DNA of 21,185 nucleotides from positions 1 through 21,185 of the IMG/VR virus record IMGVR_UViG_3300047359_000608; one strand, 5' to 3'. The stretch is from a virus. Positions 1-5,684 of the stretch are shown in pieces. The notes beneath the pieces were generated by a model. The model saw only the letters and a program-made list of their open reading frames with translations. It was not told the origin of the DNA and searched no databases. Both the position numbers and the translations under genes were made by a program. How positions within the stretch are numbered: the stretch's first letter is position 1; each line of letters starts with the position of its first letter.

Positions 1-4
1 CGCC

Positions 5-229
5 GTGCCGGTTGAAAAGCAATTTATACAGCAAAAGTCTTATCAAGGCAAAGATAAGCCAGGCTCAAATGCCTATCGCAAAGCAGTCAGGGAAAAGTTG
101 AAAGCATTGACGGGAAGCAAGAAAGTTTTCGCTTGTCCCGGCAATTGTGGCAATTGCTTACCAAGTGGAGAGCATGCTTGCGGGTCCAAGTCATTCGATC
201 AAATCACAATTGGTATCGGGGTCCACTAA
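5..229 (+). CDS. Hypothetical Cys-rich protein, probably 5'-partial
   Basis: The frame opens with GTG at 5 but stays open to the window edge, so this is probably the C-terminal part of a longer gene. The visible 74 residues are basic at first and then carry a Cys cluster, CPGNCGNC, followed by a His and another Cys (EHACG) in the last third. That spacing could bind zinc or another metal, but I cannot name the family. The stop codon at 227-229 lies one base before the next ATG, so it appears to belong to the same tightly packed plus-strand operon as the following mini-genes. Confidence 0.5.
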   Translation: MPVEKQFIQQKSYQGKDKPGSNAYRKAVREKLKALTGSKKVFACPGNCGNCLPSGEHACGSKSFDQITIGIGVH

Positions 230-230
230 A

Positions 231-359
231 ATGCAAGGCCAGTTAATAGATGAAGTCTTGCAACACCTGGACGAGTTTGAAAAAACCGGTGACTGGTATC
301 ACTTTAGTCTTGCGCTCGATGCGCTGGACGATCTAAAAAAACAAATAGAAAGTATATAA
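231..359 (+). CDS. Small hypothetical acidic protein (42 aa)
   Basis: The ATG at 231 sits one base after the preceding stop and fits the gene spacing better than an in-frame ATG at 147, which would overlap the upstream gene by 83 bases. The 42-residue product is acidic and looks helical (MQGQLIDEVLQHLDEFEK and onward), with one Trp-Tyr pair in the middle and an end of KKQIESI. No family is recognised. Its last codons (AAATAGAAAGTATATAA) belong to a 19-bp sequence that recurs as non-coding DNA before the ATG at 778. Confidence 0.5.
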   Translation: MQGQLIDEVLQHLDEFEKTGDWYHFSLALDALDDLKKQIESI

Positions 360-361
360 AA
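343..361 (+). repeat. 19-bp start-proximal repeat, copy 1
   Basis: AAATAGAAAGTATATAAAA lies directly before the ATG at 362 and encodes the C-terminus of the gene ending at 359. An identical copy lies at 760-778, where the final A is the first base of the next ATG. A shorter version, AGTATAAAAATGAAT, covers the start at 3459. Confidence 0.8.
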
Positions 362-499
362 ATGAATAAGAAAATAACAGATAAAAACGAGCGAGCACGT
401 GCAATCCTAGCGAAGTTTAAAGAAAAAGAATTGTTTCGCGCGGCGGTAAAGGCCGGCAAGCTTCAATTCGTAGTCGTAGACGGAAAGGCTAAATCATGA
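362..499 (+). CDS. Small hypothetical basic protein (45 aa)
   Basis: A 45-codon reading frame starts at the ATG right after the 19-bp A-rich repeat and ends in ATGA, so its TGA overlaps the ATG of the next gene at 496. The product begins MNKKITDKNERARAILAKF and ends VVVDGKAKS. It is Lys/Arg rich with a helical N-terminal half and a short hydrophobic strand near the end. No Shine-Dalgarno is visible. The four-base overlap with a downstream gene and the fit to operon spacing are the main reasons to call it real. No family is recognised. Confidence 0.6.
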   Translation: MNKKITDKNERARAILAKFKEKELFRAAVKAGKLQFVVVDGKAKS

Positions 500-750
500 G
501 CCTAGTCAACATGAATGAGACGCAACGCGAATTAGTGCTAGACTTGGCCGAAGACTTCGCGCCATTCGTAAAGAAAGTAGAAAGCGGCATGGCCCTAACT
601 CGAAACCACTATGGCGCGTATGGGTCCATGATCAGCAAACTGAGCAAGGGAAATAGAAAGCTTGCGCTCGTTTTTAGCTATGCTTTAATGATGGCCGGCG
701 CAAATGGCCAGGGTATCAGCGACGCAATGAGCGCATTTTTCCCCGAATAA
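496..750 (+). CDS. Hypothetical protein (84 aa)
   Basis: The start overlaps the previous stop (ATGA), which suggests translational coupling. The 84-residue product looks mainly helical: an acidic N-terminal part (ELVLDLAEDFAPFVKKV), a Tyr/Gly-rich middle (RNHYGAYGSM), then a hydrophobic stretch around residues 55-70 (ALVFSYALMMAGANG) that is more likely a buried helix than a membrane span because polar residues interrupt it. I do not recognise a family. It lies inside a run of small plus-strand genes that has the look of an early host-takeover region, which is inference from position only. Confidence 0.65.
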   Translation: MSLVNMNETQRELVLDLAEDFAPFVKKVESGMALTRNHYGAYGSMISKLSKGNRKLALVFSYALMMAGANGQGISDAMSAFFPE

Positions 751-759
751 TAATAACAA

Positions 760-778
760 AAATAGAAAGTATATAAAA
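760..778 (+). repeat. 19-bp start-proximal repeat, copy 2
   Basis: This is identical to 343-361 but lies in the gap between two genes and runs into the ATG at 778. Read in phase it would encode ITKIESI and a stop, which mirrors the KKQIESI ending of the gene at 231-359. It may be a relic of a duplicated gene end or a conserved initiation signal. Confidence 0.8.
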
Positions 779-1026
779 TGGAAACAAAAGAAATCACATA
801 CCTAGCAGGCACGGCCTGCGACGACTTCGAAGAGTGGGCTGAAGCCTCAAATATAGGTTGGATCGAAGATGTCGGCTCTGATCCAGACTGGATCGTATAT
901 TGCGTTGAAAAAGAAGATGTATTGTCTTGCACTAAAGTCAGCCCATACCTAATTGAATTACAGCAAGCGTTCAAAAAACATCCACAGTTCGACGCAATAA
1001 CCCTTCACCCAGAGGAGTGTTTATAA
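778..1026 (+). CDS. Hypothetical acidic protein (82 aa)
   Basis: The start follows the A-rich repeat TATATAAAATG without a clear Shine-Dalgarno. The 82 residues are strongly acidic (motifs ACDDFEEWAEAS and EDVGSDPDW) with four Cys and several aromatic residues, suggesting a compact alpha/beta fold. No catalytic motif or known family is recognised. Small acidic phage proteins of this kind often target host nucleic-acid-binding enzymes, but nothing here shows that. Confidence 0.65.
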   Translation: METKEITYLAGTACDDFEEWAEASNIGWIEDVGSDPDWIVYCVEKEDVLSCTKVSPYLIELQQAFKKHPQFDAITLHPEECL

Positions 1027-1028
1027 TT

Positions 1029-1166
1029 ATGAAAAAAACAAAAGAACAAATCGTGAACGAGCACAAGCTTGTAAATAGTGAGAGAGAAGCGGAAGCGGCG
1101 ATGATACTATTCGCTTGCATCCTGGGCGGCGTAATACTTATACTGCTAGCCATTGCAATGGGATAA
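1029..1166 (+). CDS. Small single-pass membrane protein (45 aa)
   Basis: An ATG two bases after the previous stop opens 45 codons. Residues 1-24 are charged (MKKTKEQIVNEHKLVNSERE, then AEAA). Residues 25-44 form an uninterrupted hydrophobic segment (MILFACILGGVILILLAIAM) long enough to cross the membrane once, ending in Gly and TAA. The N-terminus has no signal peptidase site, so it would stay anchored. The function is unknown; a membrane-active role in lysis or superinfection control is possible but only inferred from the topology. Confidence 0.65.
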   Translation: MKKTKEQIVNEHKLVNSEREAEAAMILFACILGGVILILLAIAMG

Positions 1167-1307
1167 ACCACCAGTCATTGCACAAGGAATCGACACTCAG
1201 AGGCTCTACAAGGGCTTACAATATCAATCTAAGGGTAACACCCTTGCAAACAATCAAAACGCCTTCTAGGGGCATTAGAAGCCCTTAGAGGGTGCATTAC
1301 CGGAAAT
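1167..1307 (+). promoter_or_regulatory. Hairpin-rich control region
   Basis: This 141-bp gap has no good reading frame. It holds a perfect 6-bp hairpin AAGGGT-AAC-ACCCTT (1231-1245), an inverted pair CTTCTA/TAGAAG (1263-1268 and 1276-1281) and CCCTTAGAGGG (1283-1293). AAGGGCTTA near 1211 recurs inverted as TAAGCCCTT-like sequence near 1279. The sequences GACACTCA and GAGGCTCTAC (1192-1209) recur in the control region ahead of the exonuclease gene. Operator sites or an RNA element are both possible; no convincing promoter is visible. Confidence 0.4.
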
Positions 1308-1604
1308 ATGCTACATATCAGTTCAACATCGGAGTCAAAAGCCAGCGCGGTGCAATGTATCGAGGGCTTCAGGGATAAAATGGAAATGCTAATGAAGGCA
1401 GGGGACATCCTTGACCATTGCACGGGGGGCAGATCGACAAGGCAAGAAACCGCTGACGCAAGAGCACGGTCGCTAAAAATATGGAAGGAAACAGGTTGCA
1501 ACCTATCGGAGGCCGCAGAGCAAGGCGGGGCAGATAGAGGGAGCTTTCGCAGATGGCTAATAAAAGAGGGGTATCACGCCGCAAGGCCATACTGCAAAGA
1601 CTAG
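1308..1604 (+). CDS. Small protein with C-terminal helix-turn-helix-like segment
   Basis: The 98-residue frame starts at an ATG after the control region; an in-frame ATG at 1380 would give a 74-residue version. Residues about 56-87 read as two helices with a tight turn (CNLSEAAEQGGADRGSFRRW), which matches the pattern of a helix-turn-helix in small phage DNA-binding proteins. The N-terminal third is less well conserved in appearance, which leaves the start uncertain. The hairpins just upstream could be its operator. The family is not recognised and the regulator role is inferred. Confidence 0.5.
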   Translation: MLHISSTSESKASAVQCIEGFRDKMEMLMKAGDILDHCTGGRSTRQETADARARSLKIWKETGCNLSEAAEQGGADRGSFRRWLIKEGYHAARPYCKD

Positions 1605-1793
1605 GTGAGTTGCTACAGAATCTCATATACCAGGAGAGATATGCCCAACGAATGCGGAGCCATAAAGCACGCCCATACGGAGGATGAGGCATTGAAGCAT
1701 CTAGCTGTAGGCAATAAGAGTAAAGGCTACAAGCTGAAGCGTATCGGCGTATCAATAATCATTCTAAATATTGAGGAAATAAAAGACACTTGA
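1605..1793 (+). CDS. Hypothetical protein (62 aa)
   Basis: The GTG at 1605 directly follows the previous TAG. An ATG at 1641 with AGGAGAG upstream is the alternative. I prefer GTG because the segment YRISYTRRDMP before that ATG looks like the first beta strand of the domain. The remainder (EDEALKHLAVGNKSKGYKLK, then RIGVSIIILN) has an alternating beta pattern typical of small phage domains of this size. The family is not named. The gene ends 64 bases before an intrinsic terminator and appears to be the last of the left cluster. Confidence 0.6.
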   Translation: MSCYRISYTRRDMPNECGAIKHAHTEDEALKHLAVGNKSKGYKLKRIGVSIIILNIEEIKDT

Positions 1794-1817
1794 CAGATCA
1801 CTTACAATGGATATTAG
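1790..1817 (+). promoter_or_regulatory. Candidate sigma70-like promoter
   Basis: A consensus -35 hexamer TTGACA (1790-1795) is followed after 16 bases by TATTAG (1812-1817), four of six matches to the -10 consensus. Transcription from it would meet the terminator at 1858 within about 40 bases, so it would make either a very short RNA or an attenuated leader. It overlaps the stop codon of the preceding gene. Confidence 0.35.
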
Positions 1818-1857
1818 TTTTTTATATATGCCGTGTAGTGACGGATCAGATCGTTTT

Positions 1858-1897
1858 AAAACCTCTCTTTCAGCACTACATGGAAGAGAGGTTTTTT
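1858..1897 (+). terminator. Intrinsic terminator
   Basis: The arms AAAACCTCTCTT (1858-1869) and AAGAGAGGTTTT (1884-1895) form a perfect 12-bp stem around a 14-base loop, and the downstream arm runs into TTTTTTATTTT. The A-tract before the stem also suits termination on the opposite strand, but only the plus-strand gene cluster ends here. Confidence 0.8.
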
Positions 1898-1958
1898 ATT
1901 TTACAGTATATCGGAGCAAGCGGCCTCACAGGTTAGCCCAAGTCTGAGTAAGTGGTTG

Positions 1959-1984
1959 CATAGCTTGACCGAAACCCGGCTATG
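1959..1984 (+). repeat. Hairpin A with TTGACC in the loop
   Basis: CATAGC and GCTATG form a 6-bp stem. The loop begins TTGACC. The same layout recurs at 2105-2135 with a different but still paired inner stem sequence. Confidence 0.55.
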
Positions 1985-2104
1985 TATAAAAGGTTTGCAG
2001 CAATGCAGGAACGGCCACGGCTAGCGTAATACAGGACCTACCATGCGCGACGATCCGGGGCACTATTGAAGGCGGGGACACTCATAATTTGAGGCTCTAC
2101 CAGG

Positions 2105-2135
2105 CATAGGTTTGACCAGTAATGGGGAACCTATG
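2105..2135 (+). repeat. Hairpin B with TTGACC next to the stem
   Basis: CATAGGTT (2105-2112) and AACCTATG (2128-2135) pair perfectly over 8 bp. Compared with hairpin A the stem changes from C-G to GT-AC pairs while staying complementary, and TTGACC keeps its position after the 5' arm. The hairpin overlaps an alternative ATG (2122) of the exonuclease frame. Confidence 0.55.
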
Positions 2136-2179
2136 TCTAACGAGAAGCAACTCTAATTTGAACGAGGCTAAAAAAAGCA

Positions 2180-2210
2180 TTGACCCCATAATTAATTCAT
2201 CCACTATATT
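2180..2210 (+). promoter_or_regulatory. Candidate promoter for the exonuclease operon
   Basis: TTGACC (2180-2185) and TATATT (2205-2210) are separated by 19 bases, slightly longer than ideal. The -10 ends only four bases before the ATG at 2215, so a transcript from here would be leaderless or nearly so. Confidence 0.35.
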
Positions 2211-2214
2211 ATAC

Positions 2215-2970
2215 ATGAATAAAAAAACTGATAAGAAAACTGCCCTGCTGGATGTAGAAATTATACTATTCAAACATGCCGCTAAAGCAGAGACCGAGGG
2301 AACAGGTTTAATCACATTAAAGGCAATGTGTAGACAAGCCATTGATCAATGTGTCATGGGATGCAGGGCATCTGATTTTTACCTCGTAGTATCTGGTCGT
2401 GACAACTATCGTAAGACACTCTATCCCAACTACAAAGGAAACCGTGGAGCAAAGCCGCCATTGTATGACCCGTTGAGCAAGGCTATGAAAGAGATGTATG
2501 CGGAGCGTTGGTATCAGCATGACCAGCTAGAAGCTGATGATTTACTAGGCATAATTGCTACCAATGGAAAGATAGAGAAGCCTATTATATGTAGCATAGA
2601 TAAAGATATGTTGTCTGTGCCCGGGTGGAACTATAACTGGGACAAGGATGACTGGCCAACCTATGTAAGCCAAGAGGAAGCGGACCACAACTGGCTAGTG
2701 CAGCTACTCATGGGTGATAGCACTGATTGCATCGAGGGCATGAAGGGTATCGGCAAGGTGAAAGCAGAGAAACTTATTAAGAAGTATGGAGACCCTGAGT
2801 TGAGTGTTCCAGACCAGGCTAAAAATATTTACGAGAAGGAAGGTTTTTCTCTTGACCAGTATTATGCTTGCCTAAATACTGTGACCATATGGAGGAAACC
2901 ATTGCCGGAAGCACTCCTAGAAAACGATCTCATTACAGACATAGTAAAAACAATACCAACCCTAGAATAA
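2215..2970 (+). CDS. T7 gp6-like 5'-3' exonuclease
   Basis: This protein belongs to the FEN-1/T7 gp6 group of metal-dependent 5'-3' exonucleases, which remove RNA primers and degrade duplex ends during phage replication and recombination. I start it at ATG 2215 (251 aa) because the conserved N-terminal strand LLDVEIILF begins at residue 11; the longer frame from 2122 adds 31 unrelated residues across hairpin B. Visible motifs in order: Asp13; the arch-like basic segment GRDNYRKTLYPNYKGNR (61-77); EADD (106-109); SIDKD (127-131); MGDSTD (166-171); and a helix-hairpin-helix GMKGIGKVKAEKLIKKYG (175-192). Together these supply the acidic metal ligands and the DNA-binding element. It heads the replication operon, with the next start two bases beyond its stop. 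Confidence 0.9.
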   Translation: MNKKTDKKTALLDVEIILFKHAAKAETEGTGLITLKAMCRQAIDQCVMGCRASDFYLVVSGRDNYRKTLYPNYKGNRGAKPPLYDPLSKAMKEMYAERWYQHDQLEADDLLGIIATNGKIEKPIICSIDKDMLSVPGWNYNWDKDDWPTYVSQEEADHNWLVQLLMGDSTDCIEGMKGIGKVKAEKLIKKYGDPELSVPDQAKNIYEKEGFSLDQYYACLNTVTIWRKPLPEALLENDLITDIVKTIPTLE

Positions 2971-2971
2971 A

Positions 2972-3202
2972 ATGGATATAAAACAAGACAACATCGAGCG
3001 CATACAAACGCGCATAGATATGATACGCCAAGAGTCACGCGCTCTTTCCTACCGCATCGAAAGAATGACGGAGCAACGCAAGGACCTGACCCAGGAGAAG
3101 AATGATCTCAAGGACAGACTGGAGGCCGTCAATGCGATACCAGCCAAAGAACTTATCGAGGGAACCAAAGATGCCCTTGCCAACCTAAGCATAAGGGTAT
3201 AA
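2972..3202 (+). CDS. Small coiled-coil protein (76 aa)
   Basis: The product is almost entirely charged helix: residues 5-55 show heptad-like spacing of Ile, Leu and Met between Arg, Glu, Gln and Lys (IERIQTRIDMIRQESRAL, then RIERMTEQRKDLTQEKNDLK). A two-strand coiled coil is likely. There is no catalytic motif and no family I can name. The gene lies directly behind the exonuclease and is probably co-translated with it. A role as an assembly or accessory factor in replication is possible but unproven. Confidence 0.7.
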   Translation: MDIKQDNIERIQTRIDMIRQESRALSYRIERMTEQRKDLTQEKNDLKDRLEAVNAIPAKELIEGTKDALANLSIRV

Positions 3203-3204
3203 AG

Positions 3205-3438
3205 ATGAGATCAGAAAAACAAAAAGCTGCCACGGAAAAACTCAAAGCTTTACGCAACAGGAAGTTTAAGGATATGACGTTTGATGAACGCGTTAAGGTC
3301 AAGGAACTGTTCAATGAACCAGTTGATCCAGATGTTGCCCGTATGAATGATTTTTTTAAGAAAGAGAACGCAAAGAAAAGAATAAATAGAAAAAAGGCTC
3401 TCATCTCTATCATGCAAATGCGTGGAGTTGAAGTTTAA
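3205..3438 (+). CDS. Hypothetical basic protein (77 aa)
   Basis: The ATG is two bases after the previous stop. The protein is highly basic and helical, with a Lys-rich N-terminus (RSEKQKAATEKLKALRNRKF), a middle segment TFDERVKVKELFNEPVDPDV and another basic stretch FKKENAKKRINRKKA before a short hydrophobic end. This composition suggests nucleic-acid binding. No family is recognised. Confidence 0.65.
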   Translation: MRSEKQKAATEKLKALRNRKFKDMTFDERVKVKELFNEPVDPDVARMNDFFKKENAKKRINRKKALISIMQMRGVEV

Positions 3439-3458
3439 ACCATAAACCAAGTATAAAA

Positions 3459-3833
3459 ATGAATGAAATAAAAGTAAGCACCGAACAGATCGACCCCTAC
3501 ACGGAGGTCTTTGCCCTAGACGTAGACGATGTATCACTACAGCGTTTGCAGTATGGAGAAGTTGGCAGCCCACATCCCTATGTTAGAGTGGCTGATATCA
3601 CCAGAGCATTGCAACAAAGGACTCCGCGTTGCGACAGCGATCTCTTAGATTTAATAGATAACCAAGGCTATACCTACTGCTTCTTTGCAGCTAAGGGAGA
3701 GGTCACGAAGAACGAGCACAGATGCGTTGCCATATATGCTCCTAATGGTCAGCAACTTACAGGAGTTGCAGAAGGATTTGAAACTGTAAGAGAAGCCCTT
3801 GGCTACGTCATGGACATGGAGGAGCAAGGGTAG
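3459..3833 (+). CDS. Hypothetical protein (124 aa)
   Basis: The start is preceded by AGTATAAAA, a short form of the repeat found before two other starts, and lacks a Shine-Dalgarno. The 124 residues look like a mixed alpha/beta domain: acidic N-terminus (EVFALDVDDVSLQRL), a central segment with Cys (RTPRCDSDLLDLIDNQGYTY) and a C-terminal helix (FETVREALGYVMDMEEQG). No motif known to me fits. Its 3' end carries GGAGGAG, which serves as the ribosome binding site of the next gene. Confidence 0.7.
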   Translation: MNEIKVSTEQIDPYTEVFALDVDDVSLQRLQYGEVGSPHPYVRVADITRALQQRTPRCDSDLLDLIDNQGYTYCFFAAKGEVTKNEHRCVAIYAPNGQQLTGVAEGFETVREALGYVMDMEEQG

Positions 3834-3834
3834 C

Positions 3835-4092
3835 ATGGAAGACCTGGGGGAAGCACTAATCATGGATGGCTTCGACGATTGCATCGCCGGGGTCGTAGAA
3901 CGAATTGGTCAGCCGCCTATCATCTGCTACGACAGAGACAAGGTTCTGAATAAGTTGATGAGCCAGGACATGGATTACGAAGAGGCTGTAGAGTATTTTG
4001 AATACAACCAACAGGGAGCTTGGATGGGAGAAGGAACCCCATGCTTCATCCGTCAGCTAGAACCCGAACCCTTTGACCCTAGTCTTAATTGA
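3835..4092 (+). CDS. Conserved phage hypothetical protein (85 aa)
   Basis: I choose the ATG at 3835, one base past the preceding stop, with GGAGGAG about ten bases upstream; an in-frame ATG at 3799 would overlap the previous gene. The pattern FDDCIAGVVERIGQPPIICY, then DYEEAVEYFEYNQQGAWMGE and GTPCF, matches a small protein that recurs in many phages, where the aromatic FNxxGAW(V/M)GExTP end is the typical feature. Its function is unknown. The stop TGA overlaps the TTG start of the HNH gene. Confidence 0.8.
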   Translation: MEDLGEALIMDGFDDCIAGVVERIGQPPIICYDRDKVLNKLMSQDMDYEEAVEYFEYNQQGAWMGEGTPCFIRQLEPEPFDPSLN

Positions 4093-4475
4093 AAGTAGAG
4101 AAGCCATACAACTCAGGTCAATGGACTAAGGCTCGTTACAGGAGCTTTATTATGTCAGCACTACGTCGTGCTCAATGGCCTGTTAAGTATGAAGCTATCC
4201 GCTCTGCCTTTGTTCGTGATGGTGTAAACCCCGCAACAGGGCGCAAGTGTAAGCTGCACAAGTGCTCTGATTGCGGGGAACTATTCCCAGCCAAAGACAT
4301 GAGAGCAGATCACATTGACCCCATCGTCCCGGTCACCGGCTTTGACAACTGGGACGCGCTCATAGCCAGACTGTTCTGTGAGATAGATGGCTTCCAGGCT
4401 ATCTGTGTGGAGTGCCACGCTGTTAAGACCAAGGCAGAGAATGCAGAGCGAAAGAAAAACAAAGAAAAAGCTTGA
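4089..4475 (+). CDS. HNH endonuclease-like protein
   Basis: The 128-residue protein has the layout of small phage HNH nucleases. Residues 11-30 (QWTKARYRSFIMSALRRAQW) form the conserved N-terminal helix, a zinc knuckle CSDC (59-62) pairs with CVEC (106-109), and ADHIDPIVP (73-81) supplies the catalytic His75, with FDNWD (85-89) and H110 as further metal-site candidates. It would cut or nick DNA during replication, recombination or packaging. The start is TTG at 4089, overlapping the previous stop as TTGA; the next in-frame ATG (4152) would remove the conserved first helix. HNH genes are often mobile, but this one sits neatly within the operon and is likely resident. Confidence 0.85.
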   Translation: MKVEKPYNSGQWTKARYRSFIMSALRRAQWPVKYEAIRSAFVRDGVNPATGRKCKLHKCSDCGELFPAKDMRADHIDPIVPVTGFDNWDALIARLFCEIDGFQAICVECHAVKTKAENAERKKNKEKA

Positions 4476-4525
4476 TTACTTATTCACAATCCTTCAACAT
4501 CAACCCATCATTAACCAATAACATT

Positions 4526-5224
4526 ATGTCAAGAACAAAACCAAGATCAACGGGGTCATCAAACCCTGCCACCAAGTTCCTTCAATGGAACACACAAGCT
4601 TCCGCATGGGAGTTTTACGATAAGGAAGCCCAAGAGTCTAAAACACTACCACAGGACACAGGTTTCATTATCCTCGATCAACTCATTACCGCCAAGGGAT
4701 GGGACGATAGGAAGAACAGCGCAATCTGGGCTAACGAAGTGTATACCGTAGGAGACAAACTTACTCTCCGCAACAAGGATGGCATCGTTGCTTCCGGCAT
4801 CTGGTCTGAGGTAAAGACTGTGCATGGTGTTAAGTTCACCAAGTCTGTCTACGCTATGGCCAAGGTTGGCGAGGGTTACGAGCTTGTTAACTTTCAGCTC
4901 AAGGGCTGTGCTCTTACCGCATGGATTGACTTTGAGGACAAGGCAGGTGGCTCCAACAAATTAGAAGGAGACATTGTAGTAGCAGTTACCGATGCAGTCG
5001 AAGACCGCAAGGGTGCTGTAACCTTCAACAAGCCAGTCTTCAACATTGTATCTAACACACTGTCCAATGAAGCTGCACTCCAGGCAGACAAGATGGATGG
5101 CACACTACAAGAATACTTGTCCTCCTACCTCAAGGTAGAGAAGCCCACAGAGGACAAGGAAGAGGAAGAGAGTGAGCCAGAAGTAGTTTACTCAGAGCCA
5201 GCCGTTGTCGCCGACCCCTTCTAG
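4526..5224 (+). CDS. Single-stranded DNA-binding protein-like
   Basis: From ATG 4526 the product is 232 aa; a TTG at 4472 would add 18 residues without family character. The body begins with NPATKFLQWN and FYDKEAQESKTLPQD, then FIILDQLITAKGW, a pattern I associate with SSB-like proteins of marine phages. The last 35 residues are very acidic (EDKEEEESEPEVV) and the chain ends VVADPF, resembling the acidic tail with terminal Pro-Phe by which SSBs recruit replication partners. It should coat ssDNA at the fork beside the exonuclease and DnaB-type helicase. A terminator follows 12 bases after the stop, suggesting that this abundant protein gets its own transcript boundary. Confidence 0.75.
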   Translation: MSRTKPRSTGSSNPATKFLQWNTQASAWEFYDKEAQESKTLPQDTGFIILDQLITAKGWDDRKNSAIWANEVYTVGDKLTLRNKDGIVASGIWSEVKTVHGVKFTKSVYAMAKVGEGYELVNFQLKGCALTAWIDFEDKAGGSNKLEGDIVVAVTDAVEDRKGAVTFNKPVFNIVSNTLSNEAALQADKMDGTLQEYLSSYLKVEKPTEDKEEEESEPEVVYSEPAVVADPF

Positions 5225-5235
5225 GCATACCTGAT

Positions 5236-5266
5236 AGCCCTTCCCCTTCGGGGGTGGGGCTTTCTT
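5236..5266 (+). terminator. Intrinsic terminator with UUCG tetraloop
   Basis: AGCCCTTCCCC (5236-5246) pairs with GGGGTGGGGCT (5251-5261) around TTCG, with one T-T mismatch and one G-U pair, followed by TTTCTT. It lies between the SSB stop and the ATG at 5272, which is only six bases beyond the T tract, so termination is likely partial and tunes expression of the downstream genes. Confidence 0.85.
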
Positions 5267-5271
5267 ACATT

Positions 5272-5682
5272 ATGATTAAAGAAACAAACCCCAAAGACAT
5301 GATTGGTATGCGCAAGGCTCCAATGTCTGGTCTACCAGCACCAGTTCTAATGGAATGTGGCTTGGTTAAATTACACGGAGACTTGAAGTATGGTGCTTAC
5401 AACTGGCGTTACGCTGGCGTTAGGGCATCAGTTTACTACAATGCTGTATGGCGGCACATGACCGCTTGGTATGAGGGCGAAGACTTAGACCCAGACTCTG
5501 GGGAGCATCACATAGCTCACGCCATAACAGGACTAATGGTTCTCCGGGACTCTCAAATGTTTGGCAACTGCGTTGATGACAGGCCAATCTCACATAAACC
5601 AGGTTGGGTGCAAGACATGAACGAACGTGCTTCCGCAATGATTGATAAATCTAACCAACTACTTGAACTAACTAAATCATAG
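5272..5682 (+). CDS. dATP/dGTP diphosphohydrolase-like protein (MazZ/DUF5664 type)
   Basis: From ATG 5272 the product is 136 aa; an upstream in-frame GTG lies inside the terminator stem and is unlikely. NPKDMIGMRKAPMSGLPAP (6-24), GDLKYGAYNWR (36-46), VYYNAVWRHMTAWYEGEDLD (54-73) and SGEHHIAHAI (76-85) match the phage family annotated as dATP/dGTP diphosphohydrolase N-terminal domain. Members are all-alpha MazG-like enzymes that release pyrophosphate from purine dNTPs using the E/D/H cluster. Some relatives work in the 2-aminoadenine (Z) genome pathway, but PurZ is not in this window, so a nucleotide-pool role is the safer reading. The final 35 residues are less conserved. Confidence 0.8.
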   Translation: MIKETNPKDMIGMRKAPMSGLPAPVLMECGLVKLHGDLKYGAYNWRYAGVRASVYYNAVWRHMTAWYEGEDLDPDSGEHHIAHAITGLMVLRDSQMFGNCVDDRPISHKPGWVQDMNERASAMIDKSNQLLELTKS

Positions 5683-5684
5683 CC

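Larger units (their letters stand above)
1794..2214 (+). other. 421-bp non-coding control region
   Basis: No convincing gene lies between the 62-aa gene and the exonuclease. In order, the region holds a possible promoter, a strong terminator, two hairpins with TTGACC loops (1959-1984 and 2105-2135), the repeated blocks GACACTCA (2077-2084) and GAGGCTCTAC (2091-2100), and a promoter-like pair ending beside the ATG at 2215. GGCCTCA (1922-1928) can pair with TGAGGCT (2090-2096), including one G-U pair, which would close a domain of about 175 bases. I see no tRNA cloverleaf, iteron array or CRISPR repeat. Confidence 0.5.

Noticed and set aside
1808-1948. 46-codon plus-strand reading frame starting ATGGATATTAG
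   Set aside because: It runs through both arms of the 12-bp terminator stem, has no ribosome binding site and does not resemble a known protein. The terminator explains the sequence better.
2122-2214. Longer N-terminus of the exonuclease from the ATG at 2122
   Set aside because: The added 31 residues do not fit the exonuclease family and overlap a perfect hairpin. The ATG at 2215 stands just before the conserved first strand.
1794-2214. CRISPR array, iteron origin or group I intron in the long gap
   Set aside because: No regularly spaced direct repeats longer than 10 bp occur, and none of the intron core sequences is recognisable. Only paired hairpins and short repeats are present.
4472-4525. 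TTG start 18 codons upstream for the SSB-like gene
   Set aside because: The extra residues lack family character, and the ATG at 4526 starts just before the conserved NPATKFLQW block.
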